Of a stretch of 64,000 nucleotides of DNA, positions 17,613 through 25,041 are shown piece by piece. The stretch's first letter is position 1. Each line of letters starts with the position of its first letter. The notes below the pieces were generated by a model. That model was not told the DNA's origin, ran no database searches, and was given only the letters and a program-made list of their open reading frames with translations. A program made the translations under genes and the position numbers. The DNA comes from CAXXIC01 sp049315325. Its GTDB lineage: Bacteria; Bacteroidota; Bacteroidia; Bacteroidales; UBA7332. The DNA lies in NCBI GenBank assembly GCA_049315325.1, contig JBMOKJ010000006.1, positions 134,290 to 198,289 on the forward strand, in the 5' to 3' direction.

Positions 17613-19067
17613 ATGAAAAAATTGGCAGATATTGGGCTGATTGGTCTTGCCGTAATGGGTGAGAATTTAGTTTTGAATATGGAAAGCAAAGGCTTTACCG
17701 TAGCAGTGTTTAACCGTTCGGTGGATAAAGTGGATAAATTTATCGCTGGTCGTGGTGCTGGAAAGAACTTCATCGGAGCACACTCTATTGAAGAGCTTTG
17801 TGCTTCATTAGAGCGCCCACGCAAAGTAATGATGCTCGTGAAAGCAGGACAAGCGGTTGACGATTTTATCGAATTGTTGTTGCCTCATCTCGAAGAGGGT
17901 GACATCATTATTGATGGTGGAAATACCCATTTCCCAGATACAATTCGCCGTGCAAAATACGTTGAAAGCAAAGGTTTGCTTTTTGTTGGGTCAGGTGTTT
18001 CTGGTGGTGAAGAAGGTGCATTGAAAGGCCCTTCGATGATGCCGGGTGGCTCTCCTGCAGCATGGCCTGCAATTAAAGATATTTTCCAAGCTGTTTCTGC
18101 GAAAGTAGACGGTGGCGTTCCTTGCTGCGACTGGGTTGGCGAAGGTGGCGCAGGTCATTTCGTGAAAATGGTTCACAACGGTATCGAGTATGGTGATATG
18201 CAGATTATCTGCGAAGCTTATCAAGTGATGAAAGATTTGCTTGGACTCAATGCTGACGAAATACACCAAGTTTTCAAAGAATACAACGAAGGCGATTTAG
18301 ATTCTTATTTGATTGAAATCACCCGTGATATCATGGGCTACCGTGACGAAAACGGAGAAGCGTTGGTTGAAAAAATTCTGGATACAGCAGGGCAAAAAGG
18401 TACTGGCAAATGGACAGGTGTTTCGGCGCTTGATCTTGGTATTCCATTGACTTTGATTGGCGAATCTGTGTTTGCACGTTGTTTATCTGCTCAAAAAGAT
18501 ATTCGTGTGAAAGCATCGAAAGTAATCAGCGGACCTGATGCATTGTTTACTGGTGATAAGAAACAGATGATTTCTGACTTGAAAGATGCATTGTTCGGAG
18601 CTAAAATCATCTCTTATGCTCAAGGTTATAATTTGATGATGGAAGCTGCGAAAGAGTACAAATGGAACCTTAACTACGGTGGCATCGCCTTGATGTGGCG
18701 TGGTGGTTGCATTATCCGTTCTACATTCTTGGGCGATATCAAAAAAGCTTTCGATATCAATCCAAGTCTCGAAAACTTGTTGCTTGATCCTCACTTTAAA
18801 GAAATCGTTGAGAAAGCTCAAGCCGGATGGCGTCGTGTTTGTGCAACAGCATTGACCAACGGTGTGCCTGTGCCAGCTTTGACTTCAGCGCTTTGCTACT
18901 TCGACGGATTGCGTAGCGAACGCTTGCCTGCTAATTTATTGCAAGCACAACGCGACTATTTCGGTGCACACACATACGAACGCATAGACAAACCGCGTGG
19001 CGAGTTCTTCCATACAAATTGGACTGGACGTGGTGGCGATACAGCTTCAACAACTTACGTAGTATAG
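17613..19067 (+). CDS. gnd: 6-phosphogluconate dehydrogenase, decarboxylating
   Basis: 484 residues, full length for the long-chain enzyme (E. coli 468). It converts 6-phosphogluconate to ribulose-5-phosphate, CO2 and NAD(P)H. Seen are the dinucleotide loop GLAVMGENL (residues 10-18), FNRSVDKVD, IIDGGNTHFPD, the substrate-site GGAGHFVKMVHNGIEYGDMQ near 185-204, and GQKGTGKWT. No zwf or pgl lies beside it, so 6-phosphogluconate must come from elsewhere, possibly from gluconate. A terminator follows at once. Confidence 0.97.
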   Translation: MKKLADIGLIGLAVMGENLVLNMESKGFTVAVFNRSVDKVDKFIAGRGAGKNFIGAHSIEELCASLERPRKVMMLVKAGQAVDDFIELLLPHLEEGDIIIDGGNTHFPDTIRRAKYVESKGLLFVGSGVSGGEEGALKGPSMMPGGSPAAWPAIKDIFQAVSAKVDGGVPCCDWVGEGGAGHFVKMVHNGIEYGDMQIICEAYQVMKDLLGLNADEIHQVFKEYNEGDLDSYLIEITRDIMGYRDENGEALVEKILDTAGQKGTGKWTGVSALDLGIPLTLIGESVFARCLSAQKDIRVKASKVISGPDALFTGDKKQMISDLKDALFGAKIISYAQGYNLMMEAAKEYKWNLNYGGIALMWRGGCIIRSTFLGDIKKAFDINPSLENLLLDPHFKEIVEKAQAGWRRVCATALTNGVPVPALTSALCYFDGLRSERLPANLLQAQRDYFGAHTYERIDKPRGEFFHTNWTGRGGDTASTTYVV

Positions 19068-19070
19068 TTA

Positions 19071-19107
19071 TTTGGGGGGCAACTTTGTTTGTCTCCCAAA
19101 ATTTTTA
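19071..19107 (+). terminator. Intrinsic terminator after gnd
   Basis: TTTGGGGGGCAA (19071-19082) pairs with TTTGTCTCCCAAA (19088-19100), allowing G-T pairs, and is followed by ATTTTTAATATTTT. It separates the uxaC-gnd unit from the kdgK-exuT unit. Confidence 0.7.
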
Positions 19108-19110
19108 ATA

Positions 19111-19154
19111 TTTTGCGCAATCGGTTGCGCAAATCTAAAATATGCGTATATTTG
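19111..19154 (+). promoter_or_regulatory. kdgK promoter with LacI-type operator
   Basis: The near-palindrome TTGCGCAATCGGTTGCGCAA (19113-19132) contains the classic LacI-family core GCAA-n-CG-n-TTGC. It sits at the -33 position of a -7 box TATATTTG (19147-19154), itself 33 bp before the kdgK ATG. A repressor bound here would cover the promoter. Which regulator binds is unknown; the sequence differs from the palindrome at 9685. Confidence 0.65.
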
Positions 19155-19187
19155 CACTCTAAATCTGCAAATACTAATCCAAATAAA

Positions 19188-20228
19188 ATGAAGAAAGTTG
19201 TAACCTTTGGAGAGATTATGCTCCGCCTAGCCACACCAGGCTACCAACGTTTTGTACAAGCAACTGAGTTTACTGCTACTTATGGCGGTGGAGAAGCTAA
19301 CGTTGCTGTCTCTTTGGCAAACTACGGATTGAACGCTGAGTTCGTGACTCGCTTACCGAAAAACGACATTGCGACTGCTTGTTTGTCAAGTCTGCACAAA
19401 TACAGTGTGAAAACGAACAACGTGATTTACGGTGGCGATCGCCTCGGAATCTACTTCCTCGAAACCGGTGCTGTAGCGCGAGCCAGCAAAGTGGTTTACG
19501 ACCGTGCCAATTCTTCGATTGCTGACATCAAACCAGGTATGATTAACTGGCGCGAAGTGCTGAAAGATGCTCAGTGGTTTCACTGGACAGGTATTACTCC
19601 TGCACTTTCGCAAGGTGCTGCCGATGCGTGTCTCGAAGCCATCAAAGTGGCAAACGAAATGGGTGTAACTGTTTCTACCGACCTGAACTTCCGCAAAAAC
19701 CTTTGGAAATATGGCAAAACAGCGTCTGAAGTGATGCCTGCTTTGGTCGAAGGTTGCGACGTGATCTTAGCAAACGAAGAGGATGCCGAAATGGTGTTCG
19801 GTATTAAACCCGAAGGTTTCGACGTGACAGCTACTTCTGGTCATGTAGATGCTGCCGAATTCGAATCGGTTTGCAAACAAATGATGGTTAAATTTCCTCG
19901 TGCTAAGAAAGTTATCATAACTTTGCGCGGATCTATCAACGCCAACCACAATACATGGGCAGGCGTGCTTTACGATGGCAAAACGTTGTATCAATCACCA
20001 CAATACGACATCACGCACATCGTAGATCGTGTAGGTGGAGGCGACTCATTCATGGGCGGTTTGGTGTATGGTTTGATTTCTTACACCGGCGACGATCAAA
20101 AAGCGCTTAACTTTGCAGTAGCAGCTTCTTGCCTCAAACATACCATCTATGGCGATTTCAACCTCGTAACAGTTGACGAAGTAGAGAAACTGATGGGCGG
20201 CGACGCGTCGGGTAGAGTCTCTAGATAA
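19188..20228 (+). CDS. kdgK: 2-keto-3-deoxygluconate kinase (PfkB family)
   Basis: 346 residues from ATG 19188; an in-frame upstream start at 19089 would run through the terminator and promoter and is rejected. The start KVVTFGEIMLRLATPG, YGGGEANVAVSLANYG and the PfkB signature DRVGGGDSFMGGLVYGL match KDG kinases. It phosphorylates KDG to KDPG in the cytoplasm. It is the first gene of a unit kdgK - four-helix-bundle gene - kdgA - exuT, behind its own LacI-type operator. Confidence 0.93.
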   Translation: MKKVVTFGEIMLRLATPGYQRFVQATEFTATYGGGEANVAVSLANYGLNAEFVTRLPKNDIATACLSSLHKYSVKTNNVIYGGDRLGIYFLETGAVARASKVVYDRANSSIADIKPGMINWREVLKDAQWFHWTGITPALSQGAADACLEAIKVANEMGVTVSTDLNFRKNLWKYGKTASEVMPALVEGCDVILANEEDAEMVFGIKPEGFDVTATSGHVDAAEFESVCKQMMVKFPRAKKVIITLRGSINANHNTWAGVLYDGKTLYQSPQYDITHIVDRVGGGDSFMGGLVYGLISYTGDDQKALNFAVAASCLKHTIYGDFNLVTVDEVEKLMGGDASGRVSR

Positions 20229-20244
20229 TTTACAATTTAGCAAT

Positions 20245-20317
20245 TTACAATTTACAATTCATCGAGAATATTTCTCTCATTCTAGCTTTTTGGCTATTTT
20301 TGAATTGTAAATTGTAA
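20245..20317 (+). promoter_or_regulatory. Hairpin in leader of four-helix-bundle gene 2
   Basis: TTACAATTTACAATTC (20245-20260) and GAATTGTAAATTGTAA (20302-20317) form a 16-bp perfect stem with a 41-base loop. A candidate -7 box TATTTTTG (20295-20302) touches the right arm, so the structure could affect transcription or the mRNA leader. It ends 20 bp before the ATG at 20338. Confidence 0.5.
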
Positions 20318-20337
20318 TTGTTTTAATTGTAATAAAT

Positions 20338-20706
20338 ATGACAACAGCAGAATTAAAGAGCCGATTCAGAGCTTTCTCCGTCAGAATCGTCAAGATGGTA
20401 GATAAACTGCCGAACACGATTGCAGGCAGAGCTTTAGGTGCACAAATTATTCGTTCTGGAACATCACCTGGTGCCAACTACAATGCCGCTTGTATTGCGA
20501 AGTATGATAGAGACTTTATCAATAAACTGAAAATGGTGGAAGAAGAACTCGACGAAACCATCTATTGGTTAGATTTGATTGGTGCAACTGAGTTGATTAA
20601 ACCTGAACTACTTGTAGAGCTAGATAAAGAAGCCAAAGAACTGTTGTCTATAATTGTAAAATCAATCATTACCAAACGAAAGAAGCTATCCGCTACCCAG
20701 TTGTAA
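20338..20706 (+). CDS. Four-helix-bundle protein (23S rRNA IVS / S23-like), copy 2
   Basis: 122 residues, paralogous to the protein at 16043 over the full length, sharing IIRSGTSPGANY and NKLKMVEEELDET-YWL. The two differ at many positions, so the duplication is not recent or they arrived separately. It sits between kdgK and kdgA inside the second inverted-repeat module. Function is unknown; the family is basic, helical and thought to oligomerise. Confidence 0.85.
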   Translation: MTTAELKSRFRAFSVRIVKMVDKLPNTIAGRALGAQIIRSGTSPGANYNAACIAKYDRDFINKLKMVEEELDETIYWLDLIGATELIKPELLVELDKEAKELLSIIVKSIITKRKKLSATQL

Positions 20707-20734
20707 GTTGTAAATAATAAAATTGTAAATAAAA

Positions 20735-21400
20735 ATGGCACGTTTTTCGAAAATAGAAGTCATCTCAGCGATGAAAGAGACAGGCATGGTGCCTGTGTTC
20801 TACCACAAAGATATAGAAGTAGCGAAGAATGTAGTGAAAGCATGCTACGAAGGCGGCGTTCGAGTGTTTGAATTTACCAATCGCGGTGACTTTGCACACG
20901 AAATATTCGCAGAATTGAGTAAATTTGCTGCCAAAGAGTGCCCCGAAATGATTATGGGTATCGGCTCTATAGTTGATGCACCTACCGCTTCGTTGTACAT
21001 TCAGTTGGGAGCCAACTTTATCGTAGGTCCGCTTTTCAACCCCGATGTGGCCAAAGTGAGCAACCGTCGTTTGGTACCTTATTCACCCGGTTGCGGTTCG
21101 GTCTCTGAAGTCGGATTTGCACAAGAGATGGGCTGCGACGTGTGTAAAGTATTCCCAGGCGATGTGTTGGGTGCAGGTTTCGTAAAAGGACTGAAAGCAC
21201 CAATGCCGTGGTCGAACCTGATGGTGACTGGCGGTGTGAAACCCGAAGAGGCTAACCTCAAAATGTGGTTCGAAGCCGGTGTTACCTGCGTAGGGATGGG
21301 CTCAAACTTGTTTCCTGCCGAGGCTATCAAATCAGGGAATTGGAAAGCGATTACCGACCTTTGCATCAATGCATTGGCAATTATACAAAAAGTGAAGTAA
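20735..21400 (+). CDS. kdgA: KDPG / 2-keto-4-hydroxyglutarate aldolase
   Basis: 221 residues, class I aldolase of the Entner-Doudoroff type (Eda). It splits KDPG into pyruvate and glyceraldehyde-3-phosphate. Seen are the N-terminal MVPVFYHKDIEVA, GVRVFEFTNRGD, IVGPLFNPDV, CKVFPGDVLGAGFVKGL with the Schiff-base lysine in this region, and the phosphate-binding VTGGVKPEEANLKMWFEAGV. It completes the uronate route and is followed 40 bp later by the transporter. Confidence 0.93.
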   Translation: MARFSKIEVISAMKETGMVPVFYHKDIEVAKNVVKACYEGGVRVFEFTNRGDFAHEIFAELSKFAAKECPEMIMGIGSIVDAPTASLYIQLGANFIVGPLFNPDVAKVSNRRLVPYSPGCGSVSEVGFAQEMGCDVCKVFPGDVLGAGFVKGLKAPMPWSNLMVTGGVKPEEANLKMWFEAGVTCVGMGSNLFPAEAIKSGNWKAITDLCINALAIIQKVK

Positions 21401-21440
21401 CAACAATCTTTCTATCTAAAACTATGTAAAACCTTATCTT

Positions 21441-22781
21441 ATGAATGCACAAAAAATGACGAAATACAGATGGATGATTGCCAGCCTGTTGCTTTTTGCT
21501 ACTACGATTAATTATATGGATCGTAATGTAATTGGATTTTTAAAACAGTATTTTTGTTCACCAGAAGGATTCGGATGGTCTCCTTTGCAATTTTCTTATG
21601 TTACTACGCTATTTACAATTTTCTACGCTGGCTTTACCCTTTTTGCAGGTGCTATTGTTGATAAAATAGGCACAAAGTTAGGGCTAGCAATATCCTTAAT
21701 TATATGGTCTTTATTTGGCATGTTGAATGCTTTTGCTGGTAAAACGGTTGCATTACATGTGATTATTCGAAGCCTTTTTGGTGCAGGAGAAGCAGGTAAC
21801 TTTCCCGCCTCAATAAAGACTGTAGCAGAATGGTTCCCTAAAAAAGAACGTGCTTTGGCTACTGGGATTTTTAACTCAGGATCAAATCTTGGAGCAATGA
21901 TTTCTGCATTATTTGTACCTTGGTGCTTAGTCTATTTTGGTGCTGATTTAGGGTGGAAACTTGCATTCATTATTACAGGAGCTATTGGTTTTGTTTGGTT
22001 AATATTTTGGTTTCTGCTTTACGATACTCCAAAAGCGATGAAAGCAAAAGGTGTTTTATCTCAGGCTGAATACGACTATATTCATAGCGATAAGGATGAG
22101 CCGATTTTATCAGATAACGAGGTGAAGCAAAAAGTCTCTTGGTTTAAACTTTTGACTTACAAACAGACTTGGTCTTTTTTCTTCGGGAAGTTTATGACAG
22201 ATGGTGTTTGGTGGTTTTTCTTGTTTTGGACTCCTGATTATTTAAAGCAGCAATTCGATATTTCACCGATAGTGCAAGGATATCTTTATTTTATTATTCT
22301 AGGTGTTGCAATTTTTGGTAGTGTGTTCGGTGGTAGCATTCCTATGTTTTTTATGAATAAAGGTTGGGCGACGTATAAAGCCCGTATGACCTCAATGTTG
22401 CTAATTGCCTTTGCTCCTTTACTCATTTTGTCTGTTCAGCTCTTTTCTGCAGAAGGTGTATTTGAAAAAACAACTGCTATTACATTGGCTGTAGTAATAC
22501 TTTGTATTTGTGCAGCAGCTCATCAGGCATGGTCTGCTAATCTTTTCACCACTGTGTCTGATATGTTTCCAAAAAAAGCAGTAGGCTCAGTAACGGGGAT
22601 TGGTGCTGCCGCAGGAGGCTTAGGGGGAGCAATGATGCAACTTCTTGCTGGTTCGCTTAATACCTTCTTTCCAACAAAAGCCTATTTCTTCCTTTTTATT
22701 ATCTGTGGTGTTTCTTACCTCATTGCGTGGGGGATTATGAAAACGTTGGTACCAAAACATACTCCAATTACCGATTTATAA
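21441..22781 (+). CDS. ExuT-like hexuronate:H+ symporter (MFS, anion:cation symporter family)
   Basis: 446 residues with about 12 membrane segments. The beginning, YRWMIASLLLFATTINYMDRNVIGFL, is the ACS/ExuT hallmark, and GAGEAGNFPASIKTVAEWFPKKERALATGIFNSGSNLG is the conserved loop of hexuronate and related acid-sugar transporters. As the last gene of the kdgK unit it probably imports glucuronate and/or galacturonate. A strong terminator follows at 22803. Confidence 0.9.
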   Translation: MNAQKMTKYRWMIASLLLFATTINYMDRNVIGFLKQYFCSPEGFGWSPLQFSYVTTLFTIFYAGFTLFAGAIVDKIGTKLGLAISLIIWSLFGMLNAFAGKTVALHVIIRSLFGAGEAGNFPASIKTVAEWFPKKERALATGIFNSGSNLGAMISALFVPWCLVYFGADLGWKLAFIITGAIGFVWLIFWFLLYDTPKAMKAKGVLSQAEYDYIHSDKDEPILSDNEVKQKVSWFKLLTYKQTWSFFFGKFMTDGVWWFFLFWTPDYLKQQFDISPIVQGYLYFIILGVAIFGSVFGGSIPMFFMNKGWATYKARMTSMLLIAFAPLLILSVQLFSAEGVFEKTTAITLAVVILCICAAAHQAWSANLFTTVSDMFPKKAVGSVTGIGAAAGGLGGAMMQLLAGSLNTFFPTKAYFFLFIICGVSYLIAWGIMKTLVPKHTPITDL

Positions 22782-22802
22782 TCTGTAATTAAACATAAAC
22801 GA

Positions 22803-22836
22803 AAGGTGTAGCACTATTTTGCTACACCTTTTTTTG
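22803..22836 (+). terminator. Intrinsic terminator after the hexuronate transporter
   Basis: AAGGTGTAGCA (22803-22813) and TGCTACACCTT (22820-22830) form an 11-bp perfect stem with a 6-base loop, followed by a T-run. It ends the uronate regulon. Confidence 0.92.
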
Positions 22837-22846
22837 TTTGATACCG

Positions 22847-22876
22847 TTGCGGAATGAATCTGAATGACTATTTTTG
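22847..22876 (+). promoter_or_regulatory. Promoter for DUF3467 gene and desaturase
   Basis: TTG (22847-22849) is followed after 19 bp by TATTTTTG (22869-22876), a good Bacteroidetes promoter 46 bp before the DUF3467 start. Confidence 0.6.
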
Positions 22877-22922
22877 CCGATAATAACAACTCATTCTTGA
22901 AACCAAACATAGATAAACCACA

Positions 22923-23219
22923 ATGGAAAATCAAATTGAAATCGAACTATCGGAAGAGGTAGCACAAGGCATTTACACCAATTTAGCGGTCATCACACAC
23001 TCCAGTTCAGAATTTGTGCTCGACTTTGTGCGCATGATGCCGGGAGTGCCCAAAGCACAAGTGAAAACACGCCTCGTGATGAGTCCCGAGAATGCGAAAC
23101 GATTGCTCTTCGCTTTAGGCGAGAATGTGTCGAAGTACGAAGCGAAATACGACGAAATCCGTCTTCACGACGATGTGCAGCAAATCCCCACCATCTTAGG
23201 TGCTGGAGGAAAAGCATAA
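22923..23219 (+). CDS. DUF3467 family protein
   Basis: 98 residues. The pattern of an acidic N-terminus, then YTNLAVITHSSSEFVLDFVRMMPG and KTRLVMSPENAKRLLFAL, matches the DUF3467 family found across Bacteroidetes and other phyla. No function is established; the fold appears to be a small soluble alpha/beta domain. It lies 22 bp before the desaturase gene and probably shares its promoter. Confidence 0.85.
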   Translation: MENQIEIELSEEVAQGIYTNLAVITHSSSEFVLDFVRMMPGVPKAQVKTRLVMSPENAKRLLFALGENVSKYEAKYDEIRLHDDVQQIPTILGAGGKA

Positions 23220-23241
23220 AAATAAATAGATAGGCATCCGA

Positions 23242-24198
23242 ATGATAGATCTAAAAGAGGATAAATTTTGTTGGTCGGATGAGCGAGAACCTCATTTCAA
23301 ACGACGGAAAGCGATATTGACGAAATATCCCGAGGTAAAAAGGCTTGTTGGGCCCGACATTAAACTGGCATTAGCAACTCTGTTTTTGGTCAGTTTCCAA
23401 TTGACATCTGCCATCTATGCCAATCGGTTACTCGATTTGCAGTTTGGGCTTCTTTGGTATGCTTTGGCAGTCTATATTGTAGGTGCTACAGTCACTCACG
23501 CACTCTTTTTAGCCATTCACGAGATTACGCACAACATGGCGTTTAAGAAAGAGACACCGAACAATTGGTTGGCGCTCTTTGCCAATATTCCAATTGTGTT
23601 TCCCTACGCCATCTCATTCAAAGCATACCACACGATGCACCACCGCCAGCAAGGTGTCGATGGCATCGATGTCGATGTGCCGTCATACAACGAAGTGAAG
23701 GTGTTTCAAGGGACGATAGGAAAGCTCCTTTGGGCGTTCATCCAAATTCTCTTTTATGCACTCCGACCGTTCTTTGTCTATCCATTGAAACCCGACAAAT
23801 GGTTGATTACCAATATTATATTCCAGTTTTCGGTCATCGGCGTGTTCATCTGGTTTGCCGGATGGTATGCGCTGCTTTATCTGCTATTAGCTGATTTTAT
23901 TGCCGGTAGTCTACACCCCATATCGGGGCATTTCGTTGCTGAACATTACATCTTCAAAGAGGGGCAAGAGACCTATTCTTACTACGGGTGGTTGAATATT
24001 TTTGCATTCAATGTGGGGTATCACAACGAACATCACGATTTTCCAAGTATCCCCGGCAGCCGTTTGCCTCAGCTTCGCAAAATGGCTCCCGACTTCTACG
24101 ACAACCTCTATATCCACAAGTCGTGGGTAAATGTGCTGGTACAGTTTATCATCAATCCCAACTTGGGGCTGTACTCTCGCATGAAGCGAAGGGCATAG
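23242..24198 (+). CDS. Sphingolipid delta-4 desaturase-like membrane desaturase (DEGS-like)
   Basis: 318 residues. It has the three histidine boxes of di-iron membrane desaturases: HEITHN (H93-H97), HTMHH (H130-H134) and HNEHH (H261-H265), with four or so membrane segments. Beyond these it shares features I recall from animal dihydroceramide desaturase DEGS1 (323 residues): the N-terminal W-x-DEREPHFKRRKAILTKYPEVK block, GVDGIDVDVPS, FNVGYHNEHHDFPSIPG, YDNL and the C-terminal YSRMKR. That enzyme introduces the delta-4 double bond of ceramide. Many Bacteroidetes make saturated dihydroceramides, so the substrate could be endogenous. Substrate is an inference; fatty-acid desaturation is the alternative. 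Confidence 0.8.
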   Translation: MIDLKEDKFCWSDEREPHFKRRKAILTKYPEVKRLVGPDIKLALATLFLVSFQLTSAIYANRLLDLQFGLLWYALAVYIVGATVTHALFLAIHEITHNMAFKKETPNNWLALFANIPIVFPYAISFKAYHTMHHRQQGVDGIDVDVPSYNEVKVFQGTIGKLLWAFIQILFYALRPFFVYPLKPDKWLITNIIFQFSVIGVFIWFAGWYALLYLLLADFIAGSLHPISGHFVAEHYIFKEGQETYSYYGWLNIFAFNVGYHNEHHDFPSIPGSRLPQLRKMAPDFYDNLYIHKSWVNVLVQFIINPNLGLYSRMKRRA

Positions 24199-24230
24199 AT
24201 TTTACTCAGAATTAATTGAGAAAATTAATA

Positions 24231-24275
24231 AAAAGAGAGTGAGAATCAAACTATGATTTTCACTCTCTTTTTTGC
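24231..24275. terminator. Intrinsic terminator after the desaturase gene
   Basis: An 18-bp stem (24231-24248 with 24254-24271; one G-T pair) around a 5-base loop, with A-rich left and T-rich right flanks. It isolates the ribosomal cluster from upstream reading. Confidence 0.85.
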
Positions 24276-24313
24276 TTGTTCTCTATTTATTTGTAAACAA
24301 GAGATAGATTTAG

Positions 24314-24418
24314 TTGTGTACTCCATTAATAATCTCTATCTTTGCACCGTTTTTCGGCTAAAAAGAGCAACATTTTTTGGATAAGTAGTTGATTATTCGA
24401 AAATAATGTCTATTTTTG
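24314..24418 (+). promoter_or_regulatory. Tandem promoters of the ribosomal protein cluster
   Basis: P1: TTG at 24314-24316 and TATCTTTG at 24337-24344 (20-bp gap). P2: TTG at 24389-24391 and TATTTTTG at 24411-24418 (19-bp gap). Both point to rpsL, whose ATG is at 24482. Confidence 0.65.
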
Positions 24419-24481
24419 CCGTCCGTTTTCGTATAATAGAAACAAAGTATAAATAAATCAAAAGTTTAAAGTTCTAAAGAA

Positions 24482-24889
24482 ATGCCTACAATTCAGCAAT
24501 TAGTTAGAAAAGGACGAGTTAGCTTGGTGGATAAAAGTAAGGCTCCAGCGTTAGATTCATGTCCTCAAAGACGTGGAGTTTGCGTGAGAGTATATACTAC
24601 TACTCCAAAAAAACCTAATTCGGCCATGCGTAAAGTTGCGCGTGTACGTTTGACTAACGGTAAAGAGGTGAACTCTTACATTCCGGGAGAAGGACACAAT
24701 TTGCAAGAACACTCAATCGTATTGGTTCGTGGTGGTCGTGTGAAAGACCTTCCAGGGGTACGTTACCACATCGTTCGCGGTACCTTAGATACAGCAGGTG
24801 TAACGAAACGTACACAACGTCGTTCTAAATATGGTGCTAAGCGTCCGAAACCAGGTCAAGCTCCAGCAGCAGCAGGCAAAAAGAAATAA
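24482..24889 (+). CDS. rpsL: 30S ribosomal protein S12
   Basis: 135 residues. The decoding-site loop VYTTTPKKPNSAMRKVARV and RGGRVKDLPGVRYH keep lysines at the positions where streptomycin-resistance changes arise (first is K43), so this is the wild-type form. A basic extension ending in PAAAGKKK follows the usual C-terminus. First gene of the str part of the cluster; a 152-bp gap separates it from rpsG. Confidence 0.98.
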   Translation: MPTIQQLVRKGRVSLVDKSKAPALDSCPQRRGVCVRVYTTTPKKPNSAMRKVARVRLTNGKEVNSYIPGEGHNLQEHSIVLVRGGRVKDLPGVRYHIVRGTLDTAGVTKRTQRRSKYGAKRPKPGQAPAAAGKKK

Positions 24890-25041
24890 CTAACGCCAGC
24901 GCTAGAGATTAAAAAAAATTAGTATTAAAGCTCGTTTGAGTTTTTGATAGGCTCACTAAAGGTTGAGTAAATGATCCCAGCGGGGTGATTTGAAGATAAT
25001 TTGAAAGCAACCAAAAACAAGAACACAATTTTTTTGAAAAA
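24890..25041 (+). promoter_or_regulatory. rpsL-rpsG intergenic region, possible S7 control site
   Basis: This 152-bp gap is the longest within the ribosomal cluster. It contains short self-complementary stretches such as CTCActaaaggtTGAG and ATCCCAgcggGGTGAT and no ORF or clear promoter. In E. coli the S12-S7 gap is an S7 binding site for translational feedback; the same use here is an inference. Confidence 0.4.

Larger units (their letters stand above)
20228..20730. mobile_element. Inverted-repeat-bounded module 2 carrying a four-helix-bundle gene
   Basis: ATTTACAATTT at 20228-20238 recurs as a perfect inverted copy at 20720-20730, bounding 503 bp. The left end overlaps the last base of the kdgK stop codon and the right end is 4 bp before kdgA. 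The left side is a cluster of ATTTACA heptamers (20228-20260); part of it, 20245-20260, pairs perfectly over 16 bp with 20302-20317. Size, cargo and placement copy module 1. Confidence 0.6.

Noticed and set aside
19089..19187. Upstream start for kdgK adding 33 residues
   Set aside because: The segment contains a terminator, operator and promoter, so it is not coding.
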